Shown here: in pieces, positions 10,938-20,944 of the stretch | Layout of the letters: every line of letters starts with the position of its first letter | How positions within the stretch are numbered: position 1 is the stretch's first letter | Translations under genes and position numbers: made by a program | The notes under the pieces: generated by a model | What the model saw: only the letters and a program-made list of their open reading frames with translations | The model's database searches: none | Told to the model about the DNA's origin: nothing | Assembly (NCBI GenBank): GCA_963722665.1 | Contig: CAVRNW010000010.1 | Location: forward strand, 1 to 64,000 | Direction: 5' to 3' | Length of the DNA: 64,000 bases | Origin: Site-B1 sp963722665 | GTDB lineage: Bacteria; Bacteroidota; Bacteroidia; Flavobacteriales; Flavobacteriaceae

Positions 10938-12056
10938 TGAAATTTTTAATCATTACACATGTTAAGCATAGTAAGCAAAACAATCAATATTTTGCTTATG
11001 CACCTTATGTTAAGAGAAATGAACATTTGGTTGAAATATGTTGATGAAGTTGAGATAGTTGCACCCTAGTTCAACTATGAAATATCCAATATTGATCTGG
11101 ATTACAGACATCTAAATTAAATTTTAATAAAATTCCTGAAATTGAATTTACATCCATTAAAAAATTGCATCTTATCACTGATAAAAATACCAATTATTAT
11201 AATTACAATTTTTAAATCTTGTAAAAAAGCAGATCATATTCATTTAAGATGTCCGGGAAATATTGGATTATTAGGATGTTTCGTTCAAATCTTTTTTCCA
11301 AAAAAGATAAAAACAGCAAAATATGCAGGAAACTGGGATCCACAAAGCAAACAACCAGTTAGTTATAAAATTCAAAAGTTTCTTTTAAAGAATACTATTT
11401 TAACTAAAAATATGCAAACATTGGTCTATGGAAAATGGAAAAATCAATCTAAAAATATTAAACCTTTTTTTACGGCCTCATTTAGTGATTCAGAAATAGA
11501 ACCTCTTATTAAAAAGAAATTATAAAGGTTCTTACAGATTTATTTTTATTGGGACATTAGTAACCGGAAAAAGACCATTAATGTCTATTAAAATAATAGA
11601 ATCTTTATTAAAACATAATATCAATTGTCGAATTGGATATATTTGGTGAAGGAATTCTTAAACAATCACTTCAGGAATATATTAAAGAGAATAACTTGAA
11701 ATCAAATATAGAATTGCATGGTAATGTTGACAAAGAAAAATTAAAATCAGCTTTAAAAAAATCAGATTTTTTGTTACTGCCATCAAAATCTGAAGGTTGG
11801 CCGAAAGCCGTTGCTGAAGCCATGTTTTTTGGAGTTATACCTATTACAACTAATATTTCATGTTTAAGTTGGATGCTTGACGAAGGGACGACGGGGAATA
11901 TTAATTGAAGAAGATCTAGATAAGGCAGTAAACAAAATAAAAGATAGTATTAAAAATGATAATTTGTTAGCCATGTCAATTGCATCTCAACAATGGTCAC
12001 AAAAATATACCTTGGAAAAATTTGAATCAGAAATTAAAAAATTACTAATTCAGAGC
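10937..12056 (+). pseudogene. Family 4 glycosyltransferase, heavily frame-broken and running into the next gene
   Basis: Starts MKFLIITHVKHSKQNNQYFAYAPYV. Later pieces give HIHLRCPGNIGLLGCF, TAKYAGNWDPQSKQP, FIFIGTLVTGKRPLMSIKI, LDIFGEGILKQSL and the donor-site motif LLPSKSEGWPKAVAEAMFFG, all diagnostic of a GT-B family 4 enzyme. Breaks are near 11030, 11075, 11110, 11150, 11525, 11630 and 11887. At 11887 removing a single A restores DEGRRGILIEEDL. After that the frame runs through the start of the next gene without a stop. A TAC-TAA stop would appear just after the A-run near 12035-12042 if that run were one base shorter. The end given is therefore approximate. Confidence 0.7.
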
Positions 12057-13131
12057 ATGAGAGTTTTACAACTAATAGATTCATTACATCCTGGAGGAGC
12101 AGAACGGGTTTCGGTAAATATTGCTAACGCCTTATCAGTAAAAATTGATAAATCATTTTTATGTGCAACACGGGCGGAAGGAGTACTAAAATCAAGTCTA
12201 GATCCGGAAGTAGGGTATTTGTTTCTAAAGAAGAAGATGGTATTGGATATAAAGGCAATCAATCGATTAAGTAAATTTGTAAAAAATCAAAATATAGACA
12301 TAATTCATGCTCATTCAACGTCCTTTTTTTTGGCTGTAATAATAAAACTCTTAAATCGCAATATAAAACTTGTATGGCATGATCATTATGGTAACAGTGA
12401 GTTTTTAGAGGGAAGGAAATCATTGGTTTTAAAAATTTGTGCTAAATATTTTGACTATGTTTTATGTGTCAATAAAAATTTGGAAACCTGGGCAAGGAAT
12501 TATTTAAAAATAAATAAGGTAAGTTACCTACCTAATTTTGCCGTGGAAAATAAAGTTAGTCCCCAGACAAAATTAAAAGGTAGTGCTGGAAAGAGGATTG
12601 TTTGCTTAGCCAATTTAAGGCCCCAGAAAGATCATATTACATTGATCAAGGCTTTTAAAAATGTTGTTAAGGAATATCCGGAATGGACTTTACATTTAGT
12701 TGGCAAGGATTTTAAGGATGAGTACTCGTTTAAAGTCAAAAATGAAATTGAATTGAATAATTTGAGCAAACATATTTTTCTATATGGTAGTAAGCCCGAT
12801 ATCTCCTATATTTTGGCTCAATGTGAAATAGGTTTGTTATCTTCAAAGTCAGAAGGTTTACCAATCGCTTTACTTGAATATGGAATGGCTAAATTAGCTG
12901 TGATAGCAACAAATGTAGGAGAATGTGAATCGGTAATAAAAAGTAGGGAAAATGGGATTTTGGTGAAACCAAATGACACAAATGAACTCTTTGAGGCAAT
13001 AAAATATTTGATTGAACATGAAAGAGAGCGGAATCAAAAATCTAATGTTATTTAATTTAAGAGTTATGAATGAATTTTCAGAAAAAGTTGTTATAAATTC
13101 AATTTTAAATATTTATAACAATATTTCTTAG
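12057..13131 (+). CDS. Family 4 glycosyltransferase, one frameshift near the C-terminus
   Basis: About 358 residues. MRVLQLIDSLHPGGAERVSVN is a classic GT4 start, so ATG 12057 is chosen although the frame is open upstream into the previous gene. Conserved parts: HAHSTSFFLAVIIK, VWHDHYGNSEF, VCLANLRPQKDH and the donor-site region LSSKSEGLPIALLEYGMA. The frame breaks near 13040 (GAGCGGAATC); continuing in the other frame gives LRVMNEFSEKVVINSILNIYNNIS and TAG at 13129-13131, a normal GT4 end. The next gene begins directly at 13132. Cytoplasmic repeat-unit sugar transferase. Specificity unknown. Confidence 0.8.
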
Positions 13132-14499
13132 GTGTTATTTAATAATAAATATATCAGGTTAATAGGGTTACATGTTCTTATTGCTATTATGGTTTTTGGC
13201 TTTAGATTTTTGTCAAAAGTCTATTTTATTGTTCTCTTGGTTTATTTTATTTATGTTATAATTAATGCGAATCAGAAAACAAGAGGTGTTCAAGTATTAA
13301 TTGCCTGTGCATATATAGTAGGATGTGAAGTATTTTTAAGAATGACAGGTGGAAATATTGGCTATGAGGTTGCGAAATATTTGGTTATTGTTTTTGTATT
13401 TATTGGTATGCTATTCGATGGAATAAATAGCAGATCTTTCCCTTATTTTATTTTCCTCTTCCTTCTTTTTCCGGCAATTTTTGTTACTGGAGCAACTGCA
13501 ACTTTCGATACGAATATAAGAACAGCAGTTATGTTTAATTTGAGTGGACCATTTTGTCTGGCTGGCGGTTTCTTTATATTGCTATGACAAAAAAATTAAC
13601 TTTAAGGATCTACAGAATATATTGCTTGCAGCTTTATTACCAATAATATCTACAACAGTATATTTATTTTTGTTTACTCCTAATATAAGAGATGTTGTAA
13701 CAGGAACCTTTTCTAATTATCAAACATCAGGGGGTTTTGGTCCTAATCAGGTTGCAACAGATATTGGGTTTGGGAATGTTTATTGTAGCTTCCAGATATT
13801 TTTTGGTTTCTCAAACATTAAATATGAAAATAATTAAATCTTTTTATTCTAGGTGTAATTTCTTATCGAGGATTGGTTACATTTAGTCGTGGTGGAATTT
13901 ATACAGCTGTTATTATTATTATTGCATTTATTGCTATTTATTATAATAGTTCAAAAAGAGCAGGTAAACAAAGAATAATAGGCTCTCTTTCATTTTTTAT
14001 TGGGCTTGTTATTTTAACATGGGTATTTAGTTCGATTCAAACAGGTGGGTTAATAGAAAAAAGATATGCTAATCAGGATGCGGCAGGAAGGGAAAAAGAA
14101 GAAATTGCAACTGGAAGAGCAAAACTCATTTCGTTTGAATTGGATGAATTTATTAGCAATCCCTTTTTAGGTGTAGGCGCGGGAAAAATTAAGGAACTTC
14201 GTTTTGAAAAAGAAGGTCGTGCCGCTGCATCACATAATGAAATATCTAGGATTTTGGGGGAACATGGGATGTTGGGCATAATTGCATTTCTCATAATTTT
14301 CTTTGTACCATTATTCTACAGGATGCGAAATAGGAAAAATATATTTTTCTATTCATTTTACTTATTTTGGTTTTTAACGGTTAACCATTCCTCCATGCGA
14401 ATTGCAGCTCCTGCATTTATTTACGGATTAAGTTTATTAAATATCTCATATGAAAAACCTACTGTACATAGGAAACAAGTTAGATCACGAAAGTTCTAA
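13132..14499 (+). pseudogene. O-antigen ligase/polymerase (Wzy/WaaL-like) membrane protein, two frameshifts
   Basis: Polytopic protein of about 450 residues with roughly ten hydrophobic segments. It starts at GTG 13132 immediately after the previous stop. The pieces are 13132-13570, 13544-13837 and 13860-14499, with breaks near 13550-13570 and 13840. Motifs of the O-antigen ligase/Wzy_C family are seen: GGFGPNQVATDIGFG, VTFSRGG, and the periplasmic-loop end AAASHNEISRILGEHGMLG. Such proteins polymerise lipid-linked repeat units or ligate glycan to lipid A core in the cytoplasmic membrane; polymerase versus ligase cannot be decided here. The last 50 bases overlap the next gene, so the true stop may be near 14450 if another slip is present. 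Confidence 0.75.
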
Positions 14500-15461
14500 T
14501 ATCACCACAATTGATACTTTAGGGAAGCATTTAAAAGATGAAGGTTATCATATAATCTTTTCATCCACAAAGATCAATAAGGCATTTAGGCTTTTTGATA
14601 TGATCTATACTCTTATTAAAAATAAGAAACGAATAGATATTGTGTTAATCGATACCTACAGCACACAAAATTTTTATTATGCTTTGATCACTAGTCAACT
14701 TTGCAGACTATTCAAGATAAAATATATACCAATTTTACATGGAGGTGATTTACCGAAAAGATTAAAAAATAATCCTAAATTTTGCAATTACATTTTTAAG
14801 TACTCGAATGTAAATGTTTCACCTTCCTTATATTTAAAACAGATCTTTAACGATTATGGATTTGAAAATATAAAATATATACCTAATTCTATTGAAATCA
14901 AGAATTATCCTTTTACAACTAAAGACAATTACAAAACCTAAATTATTTTGGCTTCGTTCCTTTAAAGACATATATAATCCTTTAATGGCTATCCATGTGA
15001 CAAAAAAATTAATTGATACAGGAATTGATTGTGAATTATGCATGGTAGGACCGGATGGAGATGGGTCTTATCTTTATGCTCAAAATTTAGCAAGAGAATT
15101 AAATATCAATGTTAATTTTAAGTTGAAAATGGAGAAAAAGGATTGGATTGAATTATCCAAAGACTATAATATTTTTTTGAACACTACAAATTTTGATAAT
15201 ATGCCGGTAAGCATAATTGAGGCCATGGCATTGGGATTTCCAATTGTATCTACTAATGCGGGTGGAATGATTAATTTAATAAGTAATGGTAAGGATGGAT
15301 TACTAGTCGATAAAAATGATGTTGATGGAATGACAAATCAGATTATTAAATTAAATTCAGATCCTAAATTGGTAAGGGAATTATCAAGAAATGCACGTTT
15401 AAAAGCTGAACAATTTGATTGGGAAGTTGTCAAATTAGAATGGAATAAGATTCTAAATTAG
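14450..15461 (+). CDS. Family 4 glycosyltransferase, one frameshift
   Basis: About 337 residues. The N-terminal half starts MKNLLYIGNKL, with VLIDTYSTQNFYYAL, IPILHGGDLPKRL and VSPSLYLKQIF. The frame breaks near 14920-14935, and the second half continues LFWLRSFKDIYNPLMAI. It ends with the donor-binding region TTNFDNMPVSIIEAMALGFPIVSTNAGG. The order of motifs is that of GT-B family 4 enzymes. ATG 14450 lies inside the tail of the polymerase/ligase gene. TAG ends the gene at 15459-15461, followed by a 64-base gap containing a candidate promoter for the last gene of the locus. Confidence 0.8.
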
Positions 15462-15475
15462 CCCGGAATATAATA

Positions 15476-15506
15476 ATTGTTTTCTGTTTTAGGTTTATTA
15501 TCTTTA
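15476..15506 (+). promoter_or_regulatory. Candidate Bacteroidota promoter upstream of the initiating sugar transferase
   Basis: ATTG at 15476-15479 and TATCTTTA at 15499-15506 are separated by 19 bases. The Bacteroidota consensus is TTTG, about 19-20 bases, then TAnnTTTG, so each box has one mismatch. The start codon is 20 bases downstream. This would let the initiating transferase be made independently of the long upstream operon. Confidence 0.4.
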
Positions 15507-15525
15507 CAGCTCGCTAAAAACAATT

Positions 15526-16922
15526 ATGTCAAACAGAAATACTATACATTTTGAAATTTCTGAACGTAAAATTCTGTTACGGATTTTTGATATTGTTTTT
15601 GTTTTATCTAGTCTATATCTTATTGGTAATTTATTTGATTTTGATTATTTCAGTATTAACTAGCTGAAAATTGGACATGGACCTTGGTCTTAGTTGTTTA
15701 TATATCGGTTTTTGGAACTATTTTTGAACTTTATGATCTGCAAAAAGCGAGCAAACTTGAAATTATTATAAGCAATATTGTTCTCACGTCTTCGGTTACA
15801 GTCTTATTTTATTTATTAACACCTTTTTTCACACCAACTTTACCAGATAATCGTTTACAAATAATATATTTCTATCTGGCCTTTGTCATTTCTTTAGTTA
15901 TTTGGAGATGGGCTTATGTTTCATTAATTTCTTCTCCAAGATTTTATAAAAAAGTTTTATTGGTTGGTGAGATATCCAATATTGAACCGATTGTAAAATC
16001 TCTTAAGGAGTCAGATCCTAATTATAAGATCATAGGATTTATTAATTGCGAAGAAGAAAATGTGGACAAATTAAAATTTAGGGGATTAAAGGAGTATAAA
16101 CCCCAAGATTTCATGCAAATCATAAAAAAGCAGAAAGTATCTGAAATCGTTGTAGCAAGCTATAATTCAGAAACCATAACTCCGGATATCTATAACGATT
16201 TAATCACATTGCTTGAAAGAGGATTTACAATCAGAGAATATACTCAGGTATATGAAGAACTTAATTATAGAGTTCCGGTTCAGTTTGTAGGTAAAGATTT
16301 TTATAAATATTTTCCGTTTAGCAGAAGTAATCAGAATAGACTGTATTTATTGTACAGAAGAATATCTGATATAGTCTTTTCAATTCTAGGCCTATTTGTT
16401 GGGATTATTTTATTGCCAATTATTTTAATAGGAAACTTGATTGCTAATAAAGGTCCATTATTTTATACACAGGAACGCATAGGTAAGAATGGGAGTCCGT
16501 TTGTTATTATGAAATTCAGGACCATGATCAGAAATGCCGAAAAAGATGGTGTGAAATGGGCTCAAAAAAATGATGTGCGTGTAACTAAATTTGGTAAATT
16601 TTTGCGAAATTCAAGAATTGATGAAATACCTCAGTTTATAAATGTTTTAAAGGGAGAAATGAGTTTAATAGGCCCCAGACCAGAGAGGCCATTTTTTGTG
16701 CAAGAACTTTCGCAGATCATTCCCTTTTATGAAACAAGACATATAATAAAACCTGGATTGACAGGATGGGCACAGGTAAATTCAAGGTATGGTTCTACAA
16801 TTGATGATAGCCTAATTAAATTACAATATGATTTATATTATATTAAACACAGAAGTCTATTTCTGGATGTAAATATTATTATAAAGACCCTCAGTACAAT
16901 TATCTTTTTTAGAGGTCGATAA
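15526..16922 (+). CDS. Undecaprenyl-phosphate sugar phosphotransferase (WcaJ/WbaP-like), one frameshift
   Basis: Chain-initiating polyprenyl glycosylphosphotransferase of about 465 residues. MSNRNTIHFEISERKILL opens the first 45 residues; one base appears lost near 15655-15662, and the next frame continues AENWTWTLVLVVYISVFGT. Order: four N-terminal helices, a CoA-binding-like Rossmann region (KKVLLVGEISN), a further helix, then the catalytic bacterial sugar transferase domain with KFRTM, LRNSRIDEIPQFINVLKGEMSLIGPRPERP and KPGLTGWAQVN. It transfers a hexose-1-phosphate to undecaprenyl phosphate, starting each repeat unit at the inner membrane. It closes the locus; its stop is one base from the stop of the opposite-strand gene. 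Confidence 0.9.
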
Positions 16923-16923
16923 A

Positions 16924-18102
16924 CTAAAAATCAGCTTGTTTTTGAAAAAACTTAATTAAAAACAGATATCTAAACACTATAGCGATTAGTATAGGAATAA
17001 GCCCAATAGCGAACCTTTGAATGCCTATAATCCAATGCAAGGTCAAAAGGCAGATCATAATTATTAAGAATTTTAAATACTTCTTAAACCAATTGCCTGG
17101 TCTGGTTTTTAATACCTGAAATACCATAAATAAATTAATTGCAAAGGCCCAAAGCAAATTGTAATTTTGAGCAGTCGCTTCATGATCAGTGGCAAACCAT
17201 AATAAAAGAATGACTATTCCAATGAGTCCTGTAATTGTAAATAATAAAAAATCCAGCCACTTACTTCGCTTATTTTGCTTTTGGTCCATAAAAGTAATAT
17301 ATGCAATCAATAAGCTTATTATTCCTAAAACAAATAATGGGCTAAAGAAAAAACTACCTAACGATTTGGATTTTACATTCTTATAAATGATGTTTTCATT
17401 CTGTACTAATTTTTTTTCAGGATTGGATTTTATAATTGCTGTCTCAAAGAAATCATGAATATATTCTGGTAGAAACATATATTCAATTGGAGTTGCCTTT
17501 CTATCGATAACAGAGCCAAGGGCAAGATCAATTCCAAGACTTCCCCAGGAATTCCAATTTAAATTTTGTTGGATCAAGGACCTAAAAGTTTTTGGTTGAA
17601 AGGATGCTGGATTTTCGAATTCAATATCATTATTCAAAGCAATTACTAATACATCCCTGATCTTGGTGGCACAATTATCATAAAAGAAATCATAGAGATA
17701 ATATTGATTTGCGGGTTCATAATTTCTGGATAGATAGTTAAATACTCGTTGCTTTTCATCCAAAGTTAAATTAAGAACTTGTTCTCTGATTTCCCTGTCT
17801 TGTCTTATATAGCTTTCTTTGAAATCTTCAAAGTAGTTAGCACCAATTTTATAATTTAGTTTTCCCTGAGCAAATTTGGTATAGAAATTAGGGGTGTCAA
17901 AATCATAAACTCCATAATTAAATACAATATCCATCAAACTGTCTTTAACTCTATAGGCACTATGCCCAAAAGAATCATTTAAGGAAGCTACCGGGCCAAT
18001 GGTGAGGACACTTATTTTTGCATCTGGCGTGAGTTGATTGTACTGAGAATGCGCTGAAAGACTTAGAAAGACGAATAATAGAGAAAGTAATTGATGCTTC
18101 AT
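16924..18102 (-). CDS. DUF4105 / Lnb-like lipoprotein N-acyltransferase family membrane protein
   Basis: Intact, 392 residues. A signal peptide (about 1-19, ending SAHSQ) is followed by a periplasmic domain with the two expected catalytic-type residues: H47 in SFGHSAYRV and C144 in YDFFYDNCATKIRD. From about residue 250 there are roughly five transmembrane helices. This matches the DUF4105/Lnb N-terminal domain family, members of which complete triacylation of lipoproteins in Bacteroides, which lacks the classical Lnt. I assign the family from layout and motifs; activity in this organism is inference. It lies just downstream of the PorV2-like gene on the same strand, 11 bases away, so the two may be co-transcribed. 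Confidence 0.75.
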   Translation of the reverse strand: MKHQLLSLLFVFLSLSAHSQYNQLTPDAKISVLTIGPVASLNDSFGHSAYRVKDSLMDIVFNYGVYDFDTPNFYTKFAQGKLNYKIGANYFEDFKESYIRQDREIREQVLNLTLDEKQRVFNYLSRNYEPANQYYLYDFFYDNCATKIRDVLVIALNNDIEFENPASFQPKTFRSLIQQNLNWNSWGSLGIDLALGSVIDRKATPIEYMFLPEYIHDFFETAIIKSNPEKKLVQNENIIYKNVKSKSLGSFFFSPLFVLGIISLLIAYITFMDQKQNKRSKWLDFLLFTITGLIGIVILLLWFATDHEATAQNYNLLWAFAINLFMVFQVLKTRPGNWFKKYLKFLIIMICLLTLHWIIGIQRFAIGLIPILIAIVFRYLFLIKFFQKQADF

Positions 18103-18113
18103 AGGCTTCTGTA

Positions 18114-19188
18114 TTATCTAAAAATACTAAAATCCAATTTTACAGAAAAGACATTGGAATACAAAGCAGTACTTTGGTCTCCAATATCTGTAAATGCATA
18201 GTCAACCTGTATGCCTTTATATTTAAATCCTAAACCAAAATTAGGTTGAAAACTTAATTCTTCGTTGTTGTCAATGGTTAATTCATTCTGAAAATTTCCT
18301 AGTCCTCCTCTAAGATAGATCATATCAATATAACCAAATTGAAATCCAAAAGCAGGATTTATACTGGCAAAGGAAGAAGATATTAAATCATTATTTTCTT
18401 CAAATCGAACAATTAGATCAATTTCAGTAACCAAAGAATAATCATAATCAAAAACAAATGATTTCGATATACCTAATTGTAATTTTGGAATGGTTACCTC
18501 AGAACTCTCTGGAACTTCCTGGTTTTGTCCATCAATTGCATTTTGTATGGTCGCCAGTTTATCTTCATTAATACTCCATGAATTATAAGTGGTTGTTATA
18601 TCTCTGGCCATTAACCCAAACTTCCAATTATTTTTACTTATCAAATTGTATACCCAAGTCTAATCCAAATCCCCATGAGCTGGCAAAGTCGCCAATAATT
18701 CTTCTTATGATCTTAGCATTGACTCCATAATTCAATCCATCCAGAGGTAATTTTCTTGCATAAGAGAAGGTCAGTCCATAATCGGCAGTAGAAAAGAGAC
18801 TGATTCTATCATAATTTATGTTGCCCTGATCATCAATTAATTGAGTAGTGTCCAAAATATCGTCAACACCAAACCTGATAAGAGATAATGCAATGGTACT
18901 TCTATCATCCAAAGGCATCCCAAAAGCGGCATAATCATAATTAGCAATATTTGCGAAATAACTGGCATGCATTAGGGCAATTTGGTTGTCCTCCAAATGA
19001 ACTAATCCAGCCGGATTCCAGTACCCCGAATTTACATCATTACTTTGAGCTACAACAGCATTGCTCATTCCAAGAGCGGCTGCATCAACGCCAATATTCA
19101 TGAATTCATTTGAGTATTTTTTGGTTTGTGCAAAACCCAAAGTAGAAATCACTAACACTAAGCTTAAAATACTATTTTTCAAAAGCAA
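18114..19188 (-). CDS. PorV/PorQ-like outer-membrane protein (type IX secretion associated), one frameshift
   Basis: Two pieces, 19188-18634 and 18644-18114, join near 18635-18650 into about 357 residues: DLGIQFD then ISKNNWKFGLMARDITTTYNSW. The signal peptide is MLLKNSILSLVLVISTLGFAQ. The family signature MNIGVDAAALGMSNAVVAQS followed by NSGYWNPAGL is that of PorV/PorQ-type FadL-fold beta-barrels, and the protein ends in a beta-strand with terminal aromatic-rich residues (KLDFSIFR). In T9SS, PorV shuttles cargo to the attachment complex. This looks like the PorV2 paralogue rather than PorV itself, judged by similarity recall only. Two T9SS cargo genes lie at 30.7-39.1 kb. Confidence 0.75.
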
Positions 19189-19259
19189 CTTTTTTTATTT
19201 AGAAAGGGCACCTTTTTTAAATTAATAAACTGTAAAAAGAATTAGATATTGTATTTCAA

Positions 19260-19291
19260 TTGTATTAGACGAAAATAGTTTACTATTTTTA
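19260..19291 (+). promoter_or_regulatory. Candidate promoter of pssA with an embedded inverted repeat
   Basis: TTG at 19260-19262 and TATTTTTA at 19284-19291 are separated by 21 bases and stand 15 bases before the pssA start. A perfect 8-base inverted repeat (AAAATAGT, two-base spacer, ACTATTTT; 19272-19289) overlaps the -7 box, so it could be an operator or simply a chance AT-rich palindrome. Confidence 0.3.
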
Positions 19292-19305
19292 CAAAAACTA
19301 ACTAT

Positions 19306-20061
19306 ATGACTTTAAAAAGACATATTCCCAATATAATTACCTTACTAAATGTTTTGTGTGGAAGTGTTGCCGTAATATTTGCTGCTAACGGTAATTTTGT
19401 CTTGGCTTCTACTTTTGTTTTTCTTGGTATATTTTTTGATTTTTTTGATGGCTTATTAGCCAGAAAACTTGATGTTCAAAGTGAATTAGGAATTCAACTG
19501 GATTCTTTAGCTGATATGATAACGAGTGGATTAGTTCCCGGGATCATTATGTTTAAACTATTATCCCTGGTTGTGAATCCTTCTGATGCATTTATTTCCA
19601 ATGATTGGAATTCATACTTCAGTTTGTCTGGAGTGAAAGCTTCCTTGTTACCATTTTTAGCCTTTTTAATTCCAATGGCTTCAGCCTATAGATTAGGAAA
19701 ATTCAATATTGATGAAAATCAACAAACATATTTCATTGGTTTGCCTACTCCGGCAAATACTTTACTGATCATTTCATTACCACTCATATTGGAATTTCAA
19801 AATAATGATTTGATGAATTCCATAATACTGAACAAATGGTTTTTAATATTTTTAACTTTATTAAGTTCGTATTTATTGAATTCTAGGATCAAACTTTTTG
19901 CATTAAAGTTCAAAGATTGGAGTTTTAAAAGCAATTCCATAAGATATGTCTTCCTTCTTTTAAGCGTATTGTCATTGATTGTATTAAAATTCGCAGCTAT
20001 ACCGTTTATAGTCGTAATCTATATATTCATGTCTTTATTAAATAATATAGCCTCAAAATAA
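19306..20061 (+). CDS. pssA: CDP-diacylglycerol--serine O-phosphatidyltransferase
   Basis: Intact, 251 residues, about seven transmembrane helices. It carries the full CDP-alcohol phosphotransferase motif D48-G49-x2-A52-R53-x8-G62-x3-D66-x3-D70 (DGLLARKLDVQSELGIQLDS and onward). It condenses CDP-diacylglycerol with serine to phosphatidylserine, the precursor of phosphatidylethanolamine, in the cytoplasmic membrane. The short N-terminus MTLKRHIPNIITLLNVLCG is typical of the PssA branch rather than PgsA. Divergent from the PorV2-like gene across a 117-base gap. DUF808 follows 15 bases downstream on the same strand. Confidence 0.9.
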   Translation: MTLKRHIPNIITLLNVLCGSVAVIFAANGNFVLASTFVFLGIFFDFFDGLLARKLDVQSELGIQLDSLADMITSGLVPGIIMFKLLSLVVNPSDAFISNDWNSYFSLSGVKASLLPFLAFLIPMASAYRLGKFNIDENQQTYFIGLPTPANTLLIISLPLILEFQNNDLMNSIILNKWFLIFLTLLSSYLLNSRIKLFALKFKDWSFKSNSIRYVFLLLSVLSLIVLKFAAIPFIVVIYIFMSLLNNIASK

Positions 20062-20076
20062 TCAATTAAATAGTTT

Positions 20077-20937
20077 ATGGCATCAGGTTTTTTTGCATTA
20101 TTAGATGATATTGCCGCACTTATGGATGATGTGGTGGTGATGAGTAAAATAACTACAAAAAAAACCGCAGGTATCCTGGGTGATGACCTTGCAGTAAATG
20201 CTGAAAAAGCATCTGGATTCGTAGCTTCCAGAGAATTACCGGTTCTATGGGCGATTACAAAAGGTTCGTTTTTAAACAAGCTTATCATATTACCTATAGC
20301 CTTCGTATTAAGTTATTATTTGCCGTGGCTGGTTACAGTCTTATTGTTAATTGGCGGGCTTTATTTGGCTTATGAAGGTGCTGAAAAAATATATGAGTTT
20401 CTTTTTCCTCATAATGATGGTTCACATGTGATTAATTTTGATAAAACGGACAAATCCAAAGTCTTGGAGTTGGAGAAGAAAAAGATAAAATCGGCTATTT
20501 TAACTGATTTCATTCTTTCTGTTGAAATCGTTATCATTGCTTTAGGTACCGTAAGTGAAAAAGAATTAACTATTCAAATCCTTGTTGTTTCGTTTGTTGC
20601 CTTATTGGCAACTGTGGGTGTCTATGGTATTGTGGCATTAATTGTTCGGATGGATGATTTAGGCTGGCGTTTCATAAAACTGAGTAAGGGCAACAAAAAT
20701 ATGCTTTATCACATAGGAAGATTGATGGTAAGAGCGCTTCCTAAGATCATAAAAAGCCTTTCCGTAATAGGAACTATAGCTTTGTTATTGGTCTCAGGTG
20801 GAATATTTATCCATAAAATCGAATATTTACATCATTTTTTAGACGTATTGCCAGGGATAATAAGAGATTTTATTGTGGGATTAATAGTTGGGCTAATAGT
20901 ATTATTTATAATAAAACTGATTAAAAAATTATTTTAG
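20077..20937 (+). CDS. DUF808 family membrane protein (YedI-like)
   Basis: Intact, 286 residues. The N-terminus MASGFFALLDDIAALMDDVV is characteristic of the DUF808 family. The start is a clear ATG at 20077, and about six or seven hydrophobic segments follow. Sequences such as KTAGILGDDLAVNAEKASGF and FILSVEIVIIALGTV are family hallmarks by recall. The biochemical role of DUF808 proteins is not established to my knowledge. It is 15 bases downstream of pssA and probably shares its transcript. It ends seven bases before the convergent end of lptB. Confidence 0.8.
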   Translation: MASGFFALLDDIAALMDDVVVMSKITTKKTAGILGDDLAVNAEKASGFVASRELPVLWAITKGSFLNKLIILPIAFVLSYYLPWLVTVLLLIGGLYLAYEGAEKIYEFLFPHNDGSHVINFDKTDKSKVLELEKKKIKSAILTDFILSVEIVIIALGTVSEKELTIQILVVSFVALLATVGVYGIVALIVRMDDLGWRFIKLSKGNKNMLYHIGRLMVRALPKIIKSLSVIGTIALLLVSGGIFIHKIEYLHHFLDVLPGIIRDFIVGLIVGLIVLFIIKLIKKLF

Positions 20938-20944
20938 ACCAGCC

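Noticed and set aside
1..15700. Phase variation by homopolymer slippage in the glycan genes
   Set aside because: Breaks occur at many places per gene and often outside long homopolymers. Phase-variable genes normally have one slippery tract near the 5' end.
18634..18650. Two separate genes at the PorV2-like locus
   Set aside because: The second piece lacks a signal peptide and continues the barrel strands of the first; a one-base slip explains it.
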